From: SKPT01 sp040905445
GTDB taxonomy: Bacteria > Planctomycetota > Phycisphaerae > Phycisphaerales > Phycisphaeraceae
DNA length: 64,000 nucleotides
Assembly: GCA_040905445.1 (NCBI GenBank)
Contig: JBBDRN010000014.1
Coordinates: forward strand, 1-64,000
Reading direction: 5' to 3'
Made by a program: the position numbers and the translations under genes. This document shows positions 10,499 to 18,542 of this stretch, piece after piece. How positions within the stretch are numbered: position 1 is the stretch's first letter; each line of letters starts with the position of its first letter. Under the pieces are notes generated by a model that was not told the DNA's origin, made no database searches, and worked only from the letters and a program-made list of their open reading frames with translations.

Positions 10499-11278
10499 TC
10501 AGTCGCGCCCGCCCGCGGGCGCGATCGGGGTCTGGGGCTCACGCCACGCGTCGCCGTCGAACTCGATGCGCTCATCCATCGGGTTCGACCCGCCGCGGCG
10601 GACCATCGTCGGCTCGACGCTCTGCAGGTCCAGACCTTGCTCGATCGTCATGTCGATCTGGAATTGCCGCATCGCCCGTCGGTCGACCTCGGTCTGCTCG
10701 CTGAACTGCAGCGACACGTCGTTGAACAGCCGATGCTGGCCCAGCGCGGTCATGAGCTGGGCGACCTCGACGTCCGTCGGCGCGATGCCCACGATGCTCA
10801 GCGTCAGCTCGGTCTCGGGGATCTGGAACGCGTCCTCGGTCTCGCCGGTCTGCCCGAGGCGCTGGCGCTCGCGCTGCATGGCGGTGCGCGACCGCACGGT
10901 GGCCGCCAACTGATGGCTTTCGAGCGTCATCTGGCGCAGGCTCACGGCCTCAGGCATGTGGTTGATCATCTCCGCGAGCAGGAGCGTGCGCGGCACGCGC
11001 TCGATGAGCACCGCCGTCAGCTCCGCCTTGCGAAGCATCTCCTGCTTTTGACTCTGCAGCGCTTCGAGCTGGTCGAGACGCCGGGCGGCCTCCTCGTAGC
11101 GATCGCTGACCTCGGCATCGAGCGCGCGAATCTCCGAGCCCTGACGCGTGCTGACGAAATAGGCGCCGACAATCCCGAAGCTGACGACCACGAACAGCGC
11201 GAGACAGATCGCGTTCGTGCGCTGGGCGATCCTTCGCTCCAGGTAGTCATCGGGCAGGAAGCTCATGTTCTTGGCCAT
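10499..11278 (-). CDS. pilN: PilN-like inner-membrane pilus assembly protein
   Basis: The 259-residue protein begins with the conserved N-terminal PilN segment MSFLPDDYLERR, which inserts into a groove of PilM. One membrane helix follows (AICLALFVVVSFGIVGAYFV), then a coiled coil and a periplasmic ferredoxin-like domain (residues about 110-220). The start at ATG 11278 has GGAG six bases upstream. The C-terminal tail is proline-rich. The gene lies 45 bases downstream of pilM and 47 bases upstream of pilO, giving the classical pilM-N-O order. Confidence 0.87.
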   Translation of the reverse strand: MAKNMSFLPDDYLERRIAQRTNAICLALFVVVSFGIVGAYFVSTRQGSEIRALDAEVSDRYEEAARRLDQLEALQSQKQEMLRKAELTAVLIERVPRTLLLAEMINHMPEAVSLRQMTLESHQLAATVRSRTAMQRERQRLGQTGETEDAFQIPETELTLSIVGIAPTDVEVAQLMTALGQHRLFNDVSLQFSEQTEVDRRAMRQFQIDMTIEQGLDLQSVEPTMVRRGGSNPMDERIEFDGDAWREPQTPIAPAGGRD

Positions 11279-11323
11279 CGTTGACTCCGATCACGGGCGC
11301 GAGGCTCGTTGGATCCAGGTGGG

Positions 11324-12523
11324 TTACAGGTTCGGCTGACTAATGGCCAGGCCGTACGGCACGGCCCATCCGGGCTGGGGCTCGCCGAGGTCGACGCCCG
11401 CGGTCGGCTTAACGCCCGCCCGTTCGTGAACGGACGCCAGCGGGTCGCCGCGCTGGGCGGCCACCTGCAGGTTGCGGGCGATCTGCTGGCAGAGGCTGGA
11501 CTGGTGCGCCTCGCCGCCGAGGAACACCAGCTTGCCCACCGGGCATCCCGGAAACAGGCGACGGTGGTAGCGCAGGCCCATCTGCAACTCGTCGATCAGC
11601 GTCTCGATCGCGTCACCCTCGGCCACAGCCGCCGCGTCCGCCACCGCCTCCGCGGCCACACCCGTCGCACCCGCGACGCTCGTCACACCCGCCTGCGCAT
11701 CGAGCGACGGCAGGCCCGTTCCCACGGCCGCGCGGGGCCCGGCGGCGCCGACCGGCTGCGACACCTCGGCGCCGGCCTGTTCGATCCGGCGCAGGCGGGC
11801 CTGCTCGAAATCCATATGCTCACGCGTGGCATACTGCTGCGTCAGCTCGTCGCCCGCGACCTGAATCGTCTTCGCGAACGCGATCTCGCCGTTCTGCAGG
11901 ATCACCACCTTGGTCGTCGTCGCGCCGATGTCGATGAAGCACGTCGCCTGCTCCGGCGTGGGGGCGGCGTTCGCGAACGCCGCCTGAATTGCCATCGCCT
12001 CGCTGTGCATCCCGACCACGTTGAGCTTCATCCGCGACAGCAGCTCGATGTGACGCATGACCACGTCGCGCCCCGCCGCGAGGCAGAGCACGTCCTGCAT
12101 CGGCTGGCCCTCGCGCGTGACCTGGGCGATCGGGAAATAGCGCACAACCATGCGGTCCGGGTCGACGTCCATGCGCTCGCGGAGCTGGAGCTGAACCTGG
12201 AGCTCGAGGCCATCCTCGTCCTCGACCGCGGGCACCTCCATGTGCTGGACGATGCTCTGAAACGCGGGCAGCGAGCAGATGACCCGCCGGCCCTGGAACG
12301 GCTGGCTGGCGAGCAGGCGGGGCAGCGTCTGCGCCACAAAGGCCTGTCGGGCGCCCATGTCACGCCGGGCGGTGCCGGGGACGACCGCGGCGGCGGCGGC
12401 GATCACGCGGGTCGGCTCGTCGCTGCTGAGCTGCAGCAGCTTGAGGCTGTCACAGCCGAAATCGACGGCGATGGGGCCCACGCGCCGCCGGGGAAAGCTC
12501 AATGCGTGAAGCGAAAATAGCAT
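11324..12523 (-). CDS. pilM: PilM-like actin-fold pilus assembly ATPase
   Basis: The 399-residue cytoplasmic protein has the actin/FtsA-type phosphate motifs: IAVDFGCDSLKLLQL near the N-terminus, FIDIGATTTKVVILQNGEIAF in the middle and LVFLGGEAHQSSL near the end. It binds ATP and recruits PilN at the inner membrane. An alanine/valine/glycine-rich insertion of about 60 residues (around SVAGATGVAAEAV) separates the second and third motifs and is probably a flexible loop. ATG 12523 is preceded by GAGG. It is the first gene of the pilus cluster and is divergent from hslU across a 276-base gap, so the pilus promoter must lie in that gap. Confidence 0.88.
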   Translation of the reverse strand: MLFSLHALSFPRRRVGPIAVDFGCDSLKLLQLSSDEPTRVIAAAAAVVPGTARRDMGARQAFVAQTLPRLLASQPFQGRRVICSLPAFQSIVQHMEVPAVEDEDGLELQVQLQLRERMDVDPDRMVVRYFPIAQVTREGQPMQDVLCLAAGRDVVMRHIELLSRMKLNVVGMHSEAMAIQAAFANAAPTPEQATCFIDIGATTTKVVILQNGEIAFAKTIQVAGDELTQQYATREHMDFEQARLRRIEQAGAEVSQPVGAAGPRAAVGTGLPSLDAQAGVTSVAGATGVAAEAVADAAAVAEGDAIETLIDELQMGLRYHRRLFPGCPVGKLVFLGGEAHQSSLCQQIARNLQVAAQRGDPLASVHERAGVKPTAGVDLGEPQPGWAVPYGLAISQPNL

Positions 12524-12720
12524 GCTCGTCCTCGCCTCTCCGATGAGTCGGGGGCCGCGCTCAGCGCACGCCGTGCGCGCAGCAGGCGACCCGTCTTCCC
12601 ATGCAGGATCGGCGGTTGGCGGGGACGGGTTTAGCTGAATCACCCCGGTTATCGGATTTCTCTGATCCGCGTAACCGGACGGCGCGGAGACCGGGGCGGG
12701 GGGCGTGGGACGGGGCTGAC

Positions 12721-12762
12721 GGGGGTGTGGCGGGGGTGTGGTGGGGGTGTGGTGGCGGGGGG
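12721..12762. repeat. GTGGCGGGG array in the pilM-hslU divergent gap
   Basis: Four to five degenerate GTGGCGGGG/GTGGTGGGG units occupy the centre of the 276-base gap between divergent pilM and hslU. Both genes' promoters must lie in this gap, so the G-rich tract could affect transcription of either (inference). Confidence 0.7.
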
Positions 12763-12786
12763 AACCGCTCCGCCCAGCCCCCCTGC

Positions 12787-12792
12787 TACCAT
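12787..12792 (+). promoter_or_regulatory. Possible -10 element of hslU
   Basis: TACCAT lies only 7 bases before the hslU ATG, and no Shine-Dalgarno sequence is visible in between. If used, the transcript would be leaderless or nearly so. A similar arrangement (TACAAT 9 bases before ATG) precedes mnmA. Weak evidence. Confidence 0.25.
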
Positions 12793-12799
12793 AGGCATC

Positions 12800-14275
12800 A
12801 TGCAGGATCTGACCCCCGTCGAGATCGTCGACCGCCTCGATGCCTACATCATCGGCCAAGAGCCCGCCAAGCGCGCCGTCGCCGTCGCGATTCGTAACCG
12901 CTGGCGAAGACGCCAGTTATCCGATGACATCGCCCGCGAGATCTATCCCAAGAACATCGTGATGATCGGGCCGACCGGCGTGGGCAAGACGGAGATCGCC
13001 CGCCGCCTGGCCAAGCTGACCGGTGCGCCGTTCATCAAGGTCGAGGCGAGCAAGTTCACGGAGGTCGGTTATCACGGACGCGACGTCGAGTCGATGATCC
13101 GCGACCTGCTGGAGCAGGCGATCGGGATGGTGCGTGCCGAGCAGGTCGAGCACGTCGCCGAGCGCGCCCGCGAAGTGGCCGAGCAGCGGCTGGTCGACCT
13201 GCTGCTGCCCGGCAGTGACAAGCTGCCCGCCACCCCCACGCCGGGCAAGCCCTACGATGACCCCGCGCGAACCGACGGCGGCGGCACGGTGCGTGGCGAG
13301 AGCGGGAGGAGTGGCGGGGGTGGCGGGGGTGGCGGGGGTGGTTGGGTCGAGGGGGAGGACAGCCGCAAGCGGCGGCAGCGGCTGCGCGACCGCATGCGCG
13401 AGCAGCTCAACACCGGCAAGCTCGACGACCGCGAAGTCGAGATCGACATCAGCTCCAAGGCCAGCGCGTCGATGATGTTCGCCAACATGGGCCTCGACCA
13501 GATGGACCCGGACATGGCGGGCATGCTCGAGAAGCTCATGCCCGAACAGTCCAAGCGCCGCCGCGTCACCGTCGCCGACGCCCGCCAGATCCTCATCGAG
13601 CAGGAGACGGACAAGCTGCTGGACACCGAGAAGATCACCGCCGAGGCCATCGACCGCACGCAGGACGACGGCATCATCTTTCTCGACGAAATCGACAAGG
13701 TGGCGTCGCCGTCGGGCAAGGGCGACGGGCGCGGCGGCTCGCCGGACGTCTCGCGCCAGGGCGTGCAGCGCGACCTGCTGCCCATCGTCGAGGGCTCGGC
13801 CGTCAACACCCGCCACGGCGTGGTGCACACGGACCACATCCTCTTTATCGCCGCCGGGGCGTTTCACAGCGCTGCCGTCAGCGACCTGATGCCGGAGCTG
13901 CAGGGCCGGTTCCCGATCCGCGTGGAGCTCAGCTCGCTGGGCCGCGACGAGTTCGTGCGCATCCTGACCGAGCCGGACAACGCCCTGACGCGTCAGCAGG
14001 AGGCGCTGCTGGGCGTCGAGGGGCTCGAGGTGAGCTTCGCCGACGGCGCGGTCGAGGCGATCGCCGAGCTCGCCGCCGAGGCCAACGCATCGATGGAAAA
14101 CATCGGCGCCCGCCGGCTGATGACGATCGTCGAGAAGGTATTCGACGAGGTGACGTTCGACGCGCCGCAGCGCGTGGCACGCGGCGAGCGGACGTTCGAG
14201 GTCACCGCCGCGTTCGTCCGCGAGCAGGTCGCGCCGATCGTGCGCAACGCGGACCTGAGCAAGTTCGTCTTGTAA
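12800..14275 (+). CDS. hslU: HslU, ATPase/unfoldase subunit of the HslUV (ClpYQ) protease
   Basis: The 491-residue AAA+ protein carries Walker A GPTGVGKT (57-64), Walker B IIFLDEIDKVA, a sensor/arginine region (FPIRVELSSLGRDEF) and the docking C-terminus ADLSKFVL. HslU unfolds substrates and feeds them to the HslV peptidase in the cytoplasm. Two oddities stand out. The pore loop reads GYHG (90-93) instead of the usual GYVG. The intermediate domain has a ~40-residue low-complexity insertion (about 147-187) with ten consecutive glycines, encoded by GTGGCGGGG repeats. No hslV is adjacent; pilM lies upstream on the other strand. The product fits HslU, not ClpX, because it has an I-domain and no zinc finger. 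Confidence 0.95.
   Translation: MQDLTPVEIVDRLDAYIIGQEPAKRAVAVAIRNRWRRRQLSDDIAREIYPKNIVMIGPTGVGKTEIARRLAKLTGAPFIKVEASKFTEVGYHGRDVESMIRDLLEQAIGMVRAEQVEHVAERAREVAEQRLVDLLLPGSDKLPATPTPGKPYDDPARTDGGGTVRGESGRSGGGGGGGGGGWVEGEDSRKRRQRLRDRMREQLNTGKLDDREVEIDISSKASASMMFANMGLDQMDPDMAGMLEKLMPEQSKRRRVTVADARQILIEQETDKLLDTEKITAEAIDRTQDDGIIFLDEIDKVASPSGKGDGRGGSPDVSRQGVQRDLLPIVEGSAVNTRHGVVHTDHILFIAAGAFHSAAVSDLMPELQGRFPIRVELSSLGRDEFVRILTEPDNALTRQQEALLGVEGLEVSFADGAVEAIAELAAEANASMENIGARRLMTIVEKVFDEVTFDAPQRVARGERTFEVTAAFVREQVAPIVRNADLSKFVL
13311..13341 (+). repeat. GTGGCGGGG repeats inside hslU
   Basis: Three exact units and a variant lie in frame in hslU and encode a run of ten glycines within the I-domain. This is the clearest case in the window of the intergenic repeat motif forming protein sequence. 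Confidence 0.85.
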
Positions 14276-14306
14276 GGCGCTCGCCGGTCCACTGGGAGCC
14301 AAACGC

Positions 14307-15020
14307 GTGGAATTGCTGGTCCCCCTGATCATCATCGGCGTCGTCGCAGCGATCGTCGTCGCCGTCATTCACCATTACAAGCGGGAGCGCGAGCGCCGCG
14401 AGGCGCTGCACCGCCTGGCGCAGGAGCTCGGCTGGCGATTCGACCCGGGGCGCGACCGGTCGCACGATGATGAATACGCCCACTTCGAGATCTTCCGCCG
14501 CGGCCACAGCCGGGCCGCGTACAACACGCTCACGGGCCAGCTCGACATCATGGGCCGGCCTTTCAACGCCAAGATGGGCGACTTCACCTACAAGGTGACC
14601 ACCAGCAACGGCAAGACGACGCAGACGACGACCTACCGCTTCAGCTACCTGATCGTCCACCTGCCGTTCGTCCACGTGCCGGCCCTGATCATCCGGCAGG
14701 AGGGCCTGTTCGACCGCGTCGCGGGGTTCTTCGGGTTCGGGTCGATCGACTTCGAGTCCGCCGCGTTCAACCGACAGTTCTACGTCAACGGCGAGGACAA
14801 GAAGTTCGCCTACGACGTGATCCACCCGCGCATGATGGAGTTCCTGATGCAGACCCGCCCGCCCGCGGTCGACATCGAGCGCGGCCGCCTGTGCCTCAGC
14901 AACGGCCGACGCCGCTGGTCACCCGAGCAGTACCGAAGCCAGATCGTCTGGCTCGAGCAGTTCTTCGCCCAATGGCCGGCCCACGTCCAGGCCGAGCTCC
15001 AAAGCCGCGAGACCGCCTGA
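14307..15020 (+). CDS. Membrane-anchored protein of unknown function preceding lemA
   Basis: The 237-residue protein starts at GTG 14307 with a membrane helix (LLVPLIIIGVVAAIVVAVI), then a basic charged stretch (HHYKRERERREALHRLA). The large cytoplasmic domain begins LGWRFDPGRD and contains a GFFGFGSIDFES segment. This arrangement resembles the membrane proteins of the DUF3137 type often found beside lemA, but I cannot assign the family with certainty. The gene is 31 bases after hslU and 59 bases before lemA on the same strand, so cotranscription is likely. Confidence 0.7.
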   Translation: MELLVPLIIIGVVAAIVVAVIHHYKRERERREALHRLAQELGWRFDPGRDRSHDDEYAHFEIFRRGHSRAAYNTLTGQLDIMGRPFNAKMGDFTYKVTTSNGKTTQTTTYRFSYLIVHLPFVHVPALIIRQEGLFDRVAGFFGFGSIDFESAAFNRQFYVNGEDKKFAYDVIHPRMMEFLMQTRPPAVDIERGRLCLSNGRRRWSPEQYRSQIVWLEQFFAQWPAHVQAELQSRETA

Positions 15021-15079
15021 CCAGGCCGGCGGACGCGACGCCATCATGGGCGGTTCGCCACGCCCGACCGGGAACCGCC

Positions 15080-15706
15080 ATGGAACCGTTCATCCCGCTG
15101 CTGATCCTCCTCGTCGTGCTCGGGCTGCCCGCGCTGTGGGTCATCGGCACGTACAACCGCTTCGTGCGCGTGCGCCAGCACATCCGCGAAAGCTGGTCCG
15201 GCATCGAGGTCGAGATGAAGCGGCGCTACGACCTGATCCCCAACCTCGTCGAGACCGTCAAGGGCTACGCCCGGCATGAACGGGACACGCTCGAACAGAT
15301 CGTCGCGCTGCGCAACCGCGCCCAGGCCAACCACGGCGAGGCGTCGTCGCAGGCGGTCGACGAATCGGCGCTGATGATCGGCATGAAGAAGGTCTTCGCC
15401 CTCATCGAGCGTTATCCGCAGATCAAGAGCGACACGCACTTCCTCGCCCTGCAGAAGGAGCTTGCCCTGACCGAGGACCGCATCGCCGCCTCGCGACGGT
15501 TCTACAACGGCAACATCCGCGAGATGAACCAACTGTGCACCACGTTTCCGAGCAACGTCGTCGCGGGCATGTTCGGCTTCAGGCCGGGCACGTTCTTCGA
15601 GCTCGACTCCAGCGCGGAACGGGTCGTTCCGCATACCGACTTCGGCTCGGCAGAATCGAAGTCCAGGGGCCAGCGGTCCACTAAAGCGCCTCCAACCCAT
15701 TCGTAG
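15080..15706 (+). CDS. lemA: LemA family protein
   Basis: The 208-residue protein has the LemA signature: an N-terminal membrane helix (PLLILLVVLGLPALWVIGTY), RRYDLIPNLVETVKGYARHE, an antiparallel helical core, and the C-terminal sequence RFYNGNIREMNQLCTTFPSN. ATG 15080 is used because it places the helix at the N-terminus. LemA proteins are membrane-anchored four-helix proteins of uncertain function, often beside stress or surface proteins. The final codons and TAG stop lie inside the left end of a 150-bp inverted-repeat element. The tail after HTDFGSAESK (RGQRSTKAPPTHS) is therefore partly encoded by the element and may be an extension not found in relatives. Confidence 0.92.
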   Translation: MEPFIPLLILLVVLGLPALWVIGTYNRFVRVRQHIRESWSGIEVEMKRRYDLIPNLVETVKGYARHERDTLEQIVALRNRAQANHGEASSQAVDESALMIGMKKVFALIERYPQIKSDTHFLALQKELALTEDRIAASRRFYNGNIREMNQLCTTFPSNVVAGMFGFRPGTFFELDSSAERVVPHTDFGSAESKSRGQRSTKAPPTHS

Positions 15707-15831
15707 CGGGTGGGGTGCCACTGACAAGCGGAGTCCGCGGAGCTTGTCAGTGTGAATTGACGCCAACACGGACAAGGCCGAGGACGGCCTTGTCCGTGGC
15801 ACCCGCTAGGGTTGGATTGAACTCGCTCTAG
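15681..15831. repeat. 150-bp inverted-repeat element, copy 1
   Basis: The element lies between convergent lemA and deoC. Terminal arms read CTAAAGCGCCTCCAACCC on the left and GGTTGGATTGAACTCGCTCTAG on the right, with inner arms GGGTGCCACTGACAAG and CTTGTCCGTGGCACCC. Between them are two hairpins: TGACAAGCGGAGTCCGCGGA plus its partner, and GGACAAGGCCGAGG plus its partner. It supplies the stop codon of lemA (left) and of deoC (right, CTAG read on the minus strand). It could act as a bidirectional terminator. Copies 2-4 lie at 47888, 59580 and 63010. Confidence 0.9.
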
Positions 15832-16508
15832 GTCGCGGCGACGATCGCCACGCCCGCCGAGGAGCCGAGTCGATCCGCTCCCACGTCGATCATGCGCATC
15901 GCGTCATCGCGCGTGCGGATGCCGCCTGCCGCCTTGACCTTCATCGGCCCGGCGTATTTGCGCAGCAGCCGCACCGCCTCGACGCTCGCTCCGCCCGCGG
16001 CATGGAAACCCGTCGAGGTCTTGACGAAGTCGCACCCGGCACGCCGCGCGGCCGCGCACCCCGCCTCGATGCGCCGCTCGGCGGTTGCAGCGTCGGCGTC
16101 CGCCATCAGCGCCGCCGTCTCCAGGATCACCTTCACCACCACGTTCGGATTCACCGCCCGCGCGTTGCGCGTCACCTCCAGGAAGTCCGCCTCCGCGCCC
16201 GCGGCGTCGCACGCGATCAGGTGCGGCAGGTGCGCCACGAAGTCGATCTCCCGCGCGCCATCCTTGCACGCGCTCGTCGCCTCGATCGCCTTGACCATCG
16301 GCTTCATCGCCCCCAGCGGAAAGCTGACCGTCACGCAGGCGCGGACGTCGCTGCCCTTCAAACCCTCGACGACGCGCCCGCCGAACTGGCCGTTGACGCA
16401 CACTGCCGCGAAGCGGTGCTCACGCGCCTCGGCCACGAGACGATCGATCGCGGCCGCGTCCGCCTCCGGCTTGAGGTTGGTGTGATCGATATACGGGGCA
16501 AGGTCCAT
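15828..16508 (-). CDS. deoC: Deoxyribose-phosphate aldolase
   Basis: The 226-residue TIM-barrel enzyme cleaves 2-deoxyribose 5-phosphate to glyceraldehyde 3-phosphate and acetaldehyde in deoxynucleoside catabolism. It has IDHTNLKP at the N-terminus, VKVILETAAL with the proton-relay lysine, and VKTSTGFHAAGG with the Schiff-base lysine. The glycine-rich phosphate site VKAAGGIRTRDDA follows. Length is usual for the family. ATG 16508 begins MDLAPYIDHTNL. The TAG stop lies in the right end of the repeat element shared with lemA. An alpha/beta hydrolase gene lies 70 bases upstream on the same strand. Confidence 0.95.
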   Translation of the reverse strand: MDLAPYIDHTNLKPEADAAAIDRLVAEAREHRFAAVCVNGQFGGRVVEGLKGSDVRACVTVSFPLGAMKPMVKAIEATSACKDGAREIDFVAHLPHLIACDAAGAEADFLEVTRNARAVNPNVVVKVILETAALMADADAATAERRIEAGCAAARRAGCDFVKTSTGFHAAGGASVEAVRLLRKYAGPMKVKAAGGIRTRDDAMRMIDVGADRLGSSAGVAIVAAT

Positions 16509-16578
16509 GATCGCTCCGGGCGGGGAATCCCAAGCCACCGGTGCATCACGGCGCACACCGGCGCGAAGGCGACGTAGC

Positions 16579-17526
16579 TTAACACGTCGACCCGTCCGGC
16601 TTCGATCCGCTCGCCGCACCCGCGCCATCGCGCGCCACCTGCTCAAAGAGCCAGACGACTGCCTCGCGATACCGCGCCGGCTCGCACGCGGCGAGGTCGA
16701 GGTGGCAACCCTGCTCAAAACGCACCAACCGGCCGCGCGGCCCAGCCTCGGCGATCGCCTCCGCGGCGCTGAGTGGGCAGATCTCGTCACCGCAGCCATG
16801 GAGCACGAGCAGCGGCACCGTCAGCTCCCCCGCGTCGCGGGCGCGGTCGATCCGCGCCAGGCTCGGCAGCCGCACGCGCATGACCAGCCCCGAAAGGCCG
16901 ACGAGCAGCCCCGCCGGGTAGCGCCGGCGGCGCAGCTCGCGGTAGACCGGCTCGTGCCAGTGGCGATACGGACCGTCCGCGATCACACCGACGACGCGCG
17001 CCCCGTCGGCCGCCCCGAGCTGCCGCGCGGCCAGGGCGGCGGCGCTGATGGCGATGACCGCCCCCATCGAGTAGCCGTAGAGCACGACCGGCCGGCCCGT
17101 GGCCACCTGCGACGCGACCGCCAGCACGTCGGCGGGCTCGCGCGTGCCCAAGCCCGCGTGCGTCGGCTGGGCGTCGCCATGCCCCGGCAGGTCGAAGACG
17201 ACGACCTCGCTCGCGTGATCCAGGACATGGTGAACCCACGTCAGCGCGCCGTAGCGGCTGTCGGCAAAGCCGTGGACGATCAGCACCGTCGGCCCCACCG
17301 GTTGCCGCCCGGCGATGATCCAGGCATCGGTCGCACCGCCGTCGGCCAGGCGCAGGGCGGTCTCGCGCCACGGCTGGCCGAGCGGCTCGGGGTCGGTGGG
17401 CAGGCCACGCGCCAGAGCCTGGGTGAAGCGTCGGCGCGGCGGGCGGCGCAGCGAACGCACGAGCGCGGCAGTGCTCAGGGCCAGCAGCAGCGCTGCGGCG
17501 ACGGCGAAGAGGACGAGCAGACCCAT
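16579..17526 (-). CDS. Alpha/beta hydrolase with N-terminal membrane anchor
   Basis: The 315-residue protein begins with a membrane helix (GLLVLFAVAAALLLALSTAA). The hydrolase domain follows, with the oxyanion segment IVHGFADSR, the nucleophile elbow GYSMGA, an acid region (LHGCGDEICP) and the histidine of GCHLDLAACEP. It matches serine aminopeptidase S33/BAAT-like hydrolases; the substrate is unknown. The helix suggests it is tethered to the inner membrane. ATG 17526 is the first start giving a plausible anchor; a much longer reading is antisense to ilvE. It is divergent from ilvE. Confidence 0.85.
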   Translation of the reverse strand: MGLLVLFAVAAALLLALSTAALVRSLRRPPRRRFTQALARGLPTDPEPLGQPWRETALRLADGGATDAWIIAGRQPVGPTVLIVHGFADSRYGALTWVHHVLDHASEVVVFDLPGHGDAQPTHAGLGTREPADVLAVASQVATGRPVVLYGYSMGAVIAISAAALAARQLGAADGARVVGVIADGPYRHWHEPVYRELRRRRYPAGLLVGLSGLVMRVRLPSLARIDRARDAGELTVPLLVLHGCGDEICPLSAAEAIAEAGPRGRLVRFEQGCHLDLAACEPARYREAVVWLFEQVARDGAGAASGSKPDGSTC

Positions 17527-17568
17527 GCCCGGAGCATAGCCGCGTCTCGCACCGGCGGGCCGGGGCGT

Positions 17569-17574
17569 TATAAT
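17569..17574 (+). promoter_or_regulatory. Possible -10 element of ilvE
   Basis: A perfect TATAAT in otherwise very GC-rich sequence lies 66 bases before the ilvE GTG, in the divergent gap with the hydrolase gene. I see no convincing -35 at 17 bases. Confidence 0.4.
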
Positions 17575-17640
17575 CGCCCGCCCCGCCACTTTTCGCCGCG
17601 TTGCGCCGGCCGCGTGGATGCGCCTTGCCAGGAAACCGCC

Positions 17641-18525
17641 GTGAGTCAACGCATCTGGATGAACGGACGCCTCGTGCCCGCCGACCAGGCCGCGGTCAGC
17701 GTCTTCGACCACGGCCTGCTCTACGGCGACGGCGTGTTCGAGGGCATCCGCATCTACAACGGCCGGATCTTCAAGCTCCGCACCCACCTGCTGCGCCTGT
17801 TCGCCTCCGCCAAGGTGATCCGGCTGCCGATCCCCTACAGCCTCGAAGCCCTGGACGCCGCCGTGCGCGAGACCGTGGCAGCCAACGAAAAGCTCAACGG
17901 ATACGTGCGCCTGTGCGTCACGCGCGGGTCGGGCACGCTGGGGCTCAACCCCTTCAAGTGCTCCGATCCGACGGCGTTCATCATCGCCGACAGCATCAGC
18001 CTCTACCCCCGCGAGCTCTACGAGACCGGCATGGCGGTGATCACCGCCGCAACGATGCGCAACCACCCGCTGGCGCTGTCGCCGCGCGTCAAGAGCATGA
18101 ACTACCTGAACAACATCATGGCCAAGATCGAGGCCCTGGACGCCGGCGCCAACGAGGCCGTCATGCTCAACCACCAGGGCTACGTCGCCGAATGCACCGG
18201 CGACAACCTGTTCGTGGTGCATCACGCCGCCAAAGGCTCGAGCCTCGCGACACCCCCGCTGCACGCCGGCGTGCTCGAGGGGGTCACGCGCGGCGTGGTG
18301 ATGGACCTCGCCCGTGAGATGGGCATGCCCGTGACCTGCCCCGACATGACCCGCCACGACCTGTACGTCGCCGACGAGATCTTCCTCACCGGAACCGCCG
18401 CGGAGGTCATCGCCGTCACGCGCGTCGACAACCGGCCCATCGGCACCGGCAAGCCGGGCGCCGCGACGGCCCGGCTGACGCAGGCGTTCCGCAGCTTCGT
18501 CGAAAACGACGCGCCGGAGGATTGA
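17641..18525 (+). CDS. ilvE: Branched-chain amino acid aminotransferase (PLP fold type IV)
   Basis: The 294-residue enzyme transfers the amino group between glutamate and branched-chain 2-oxoacids. It has WMNGRLVPADQAAVSVFDHG, the substrate loop GDGVFEGIRIYNGRIF, the YP-containing segment IADSISLYP, and the Schiff-base lysine K151 in VKSMNYLNNIMAK. The phosphate-binding TGTAAEVIAV motif lies near the end. GTG 17641 is chosen because AGGAAA precedes it and the family's N-terminus begins here. It opens a tight same-strand run with truD (17 bases) and mfnB. D-amino acid aminotransferase and aminodeoxychorismate lyase share the fold, but the motif set fits IlvE best. Confidence 0.92.
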   Translation: MSQRIWMNGRLVPADQAAVSVFDHGLLYGDGVFEGIRIYNGRIFKLRTHLLRLFASAKVIRLPIPYSLEALDAAVRETVAANEKLNGYVRLCVTRGSGTLGLNPFKCSDPTAFIIADSISLYPRELYETGMAVITAATMRNHPLALSPRVKSMNYLNNIMAKIEALDAGANEAVMLNHQGYVAECTGDNLFVVHHAAKGSSLATPPLHAGVLEGVTRGVVMDLAREMGMPVTCPDMTRHDLYVADEIFLTGTAAEVIAVTRVDNRPIGTGKPGAATARLTQAFRSFVENDAPED

Positions 18526-18542
18526 GGCACGGCAGCCGTGAC

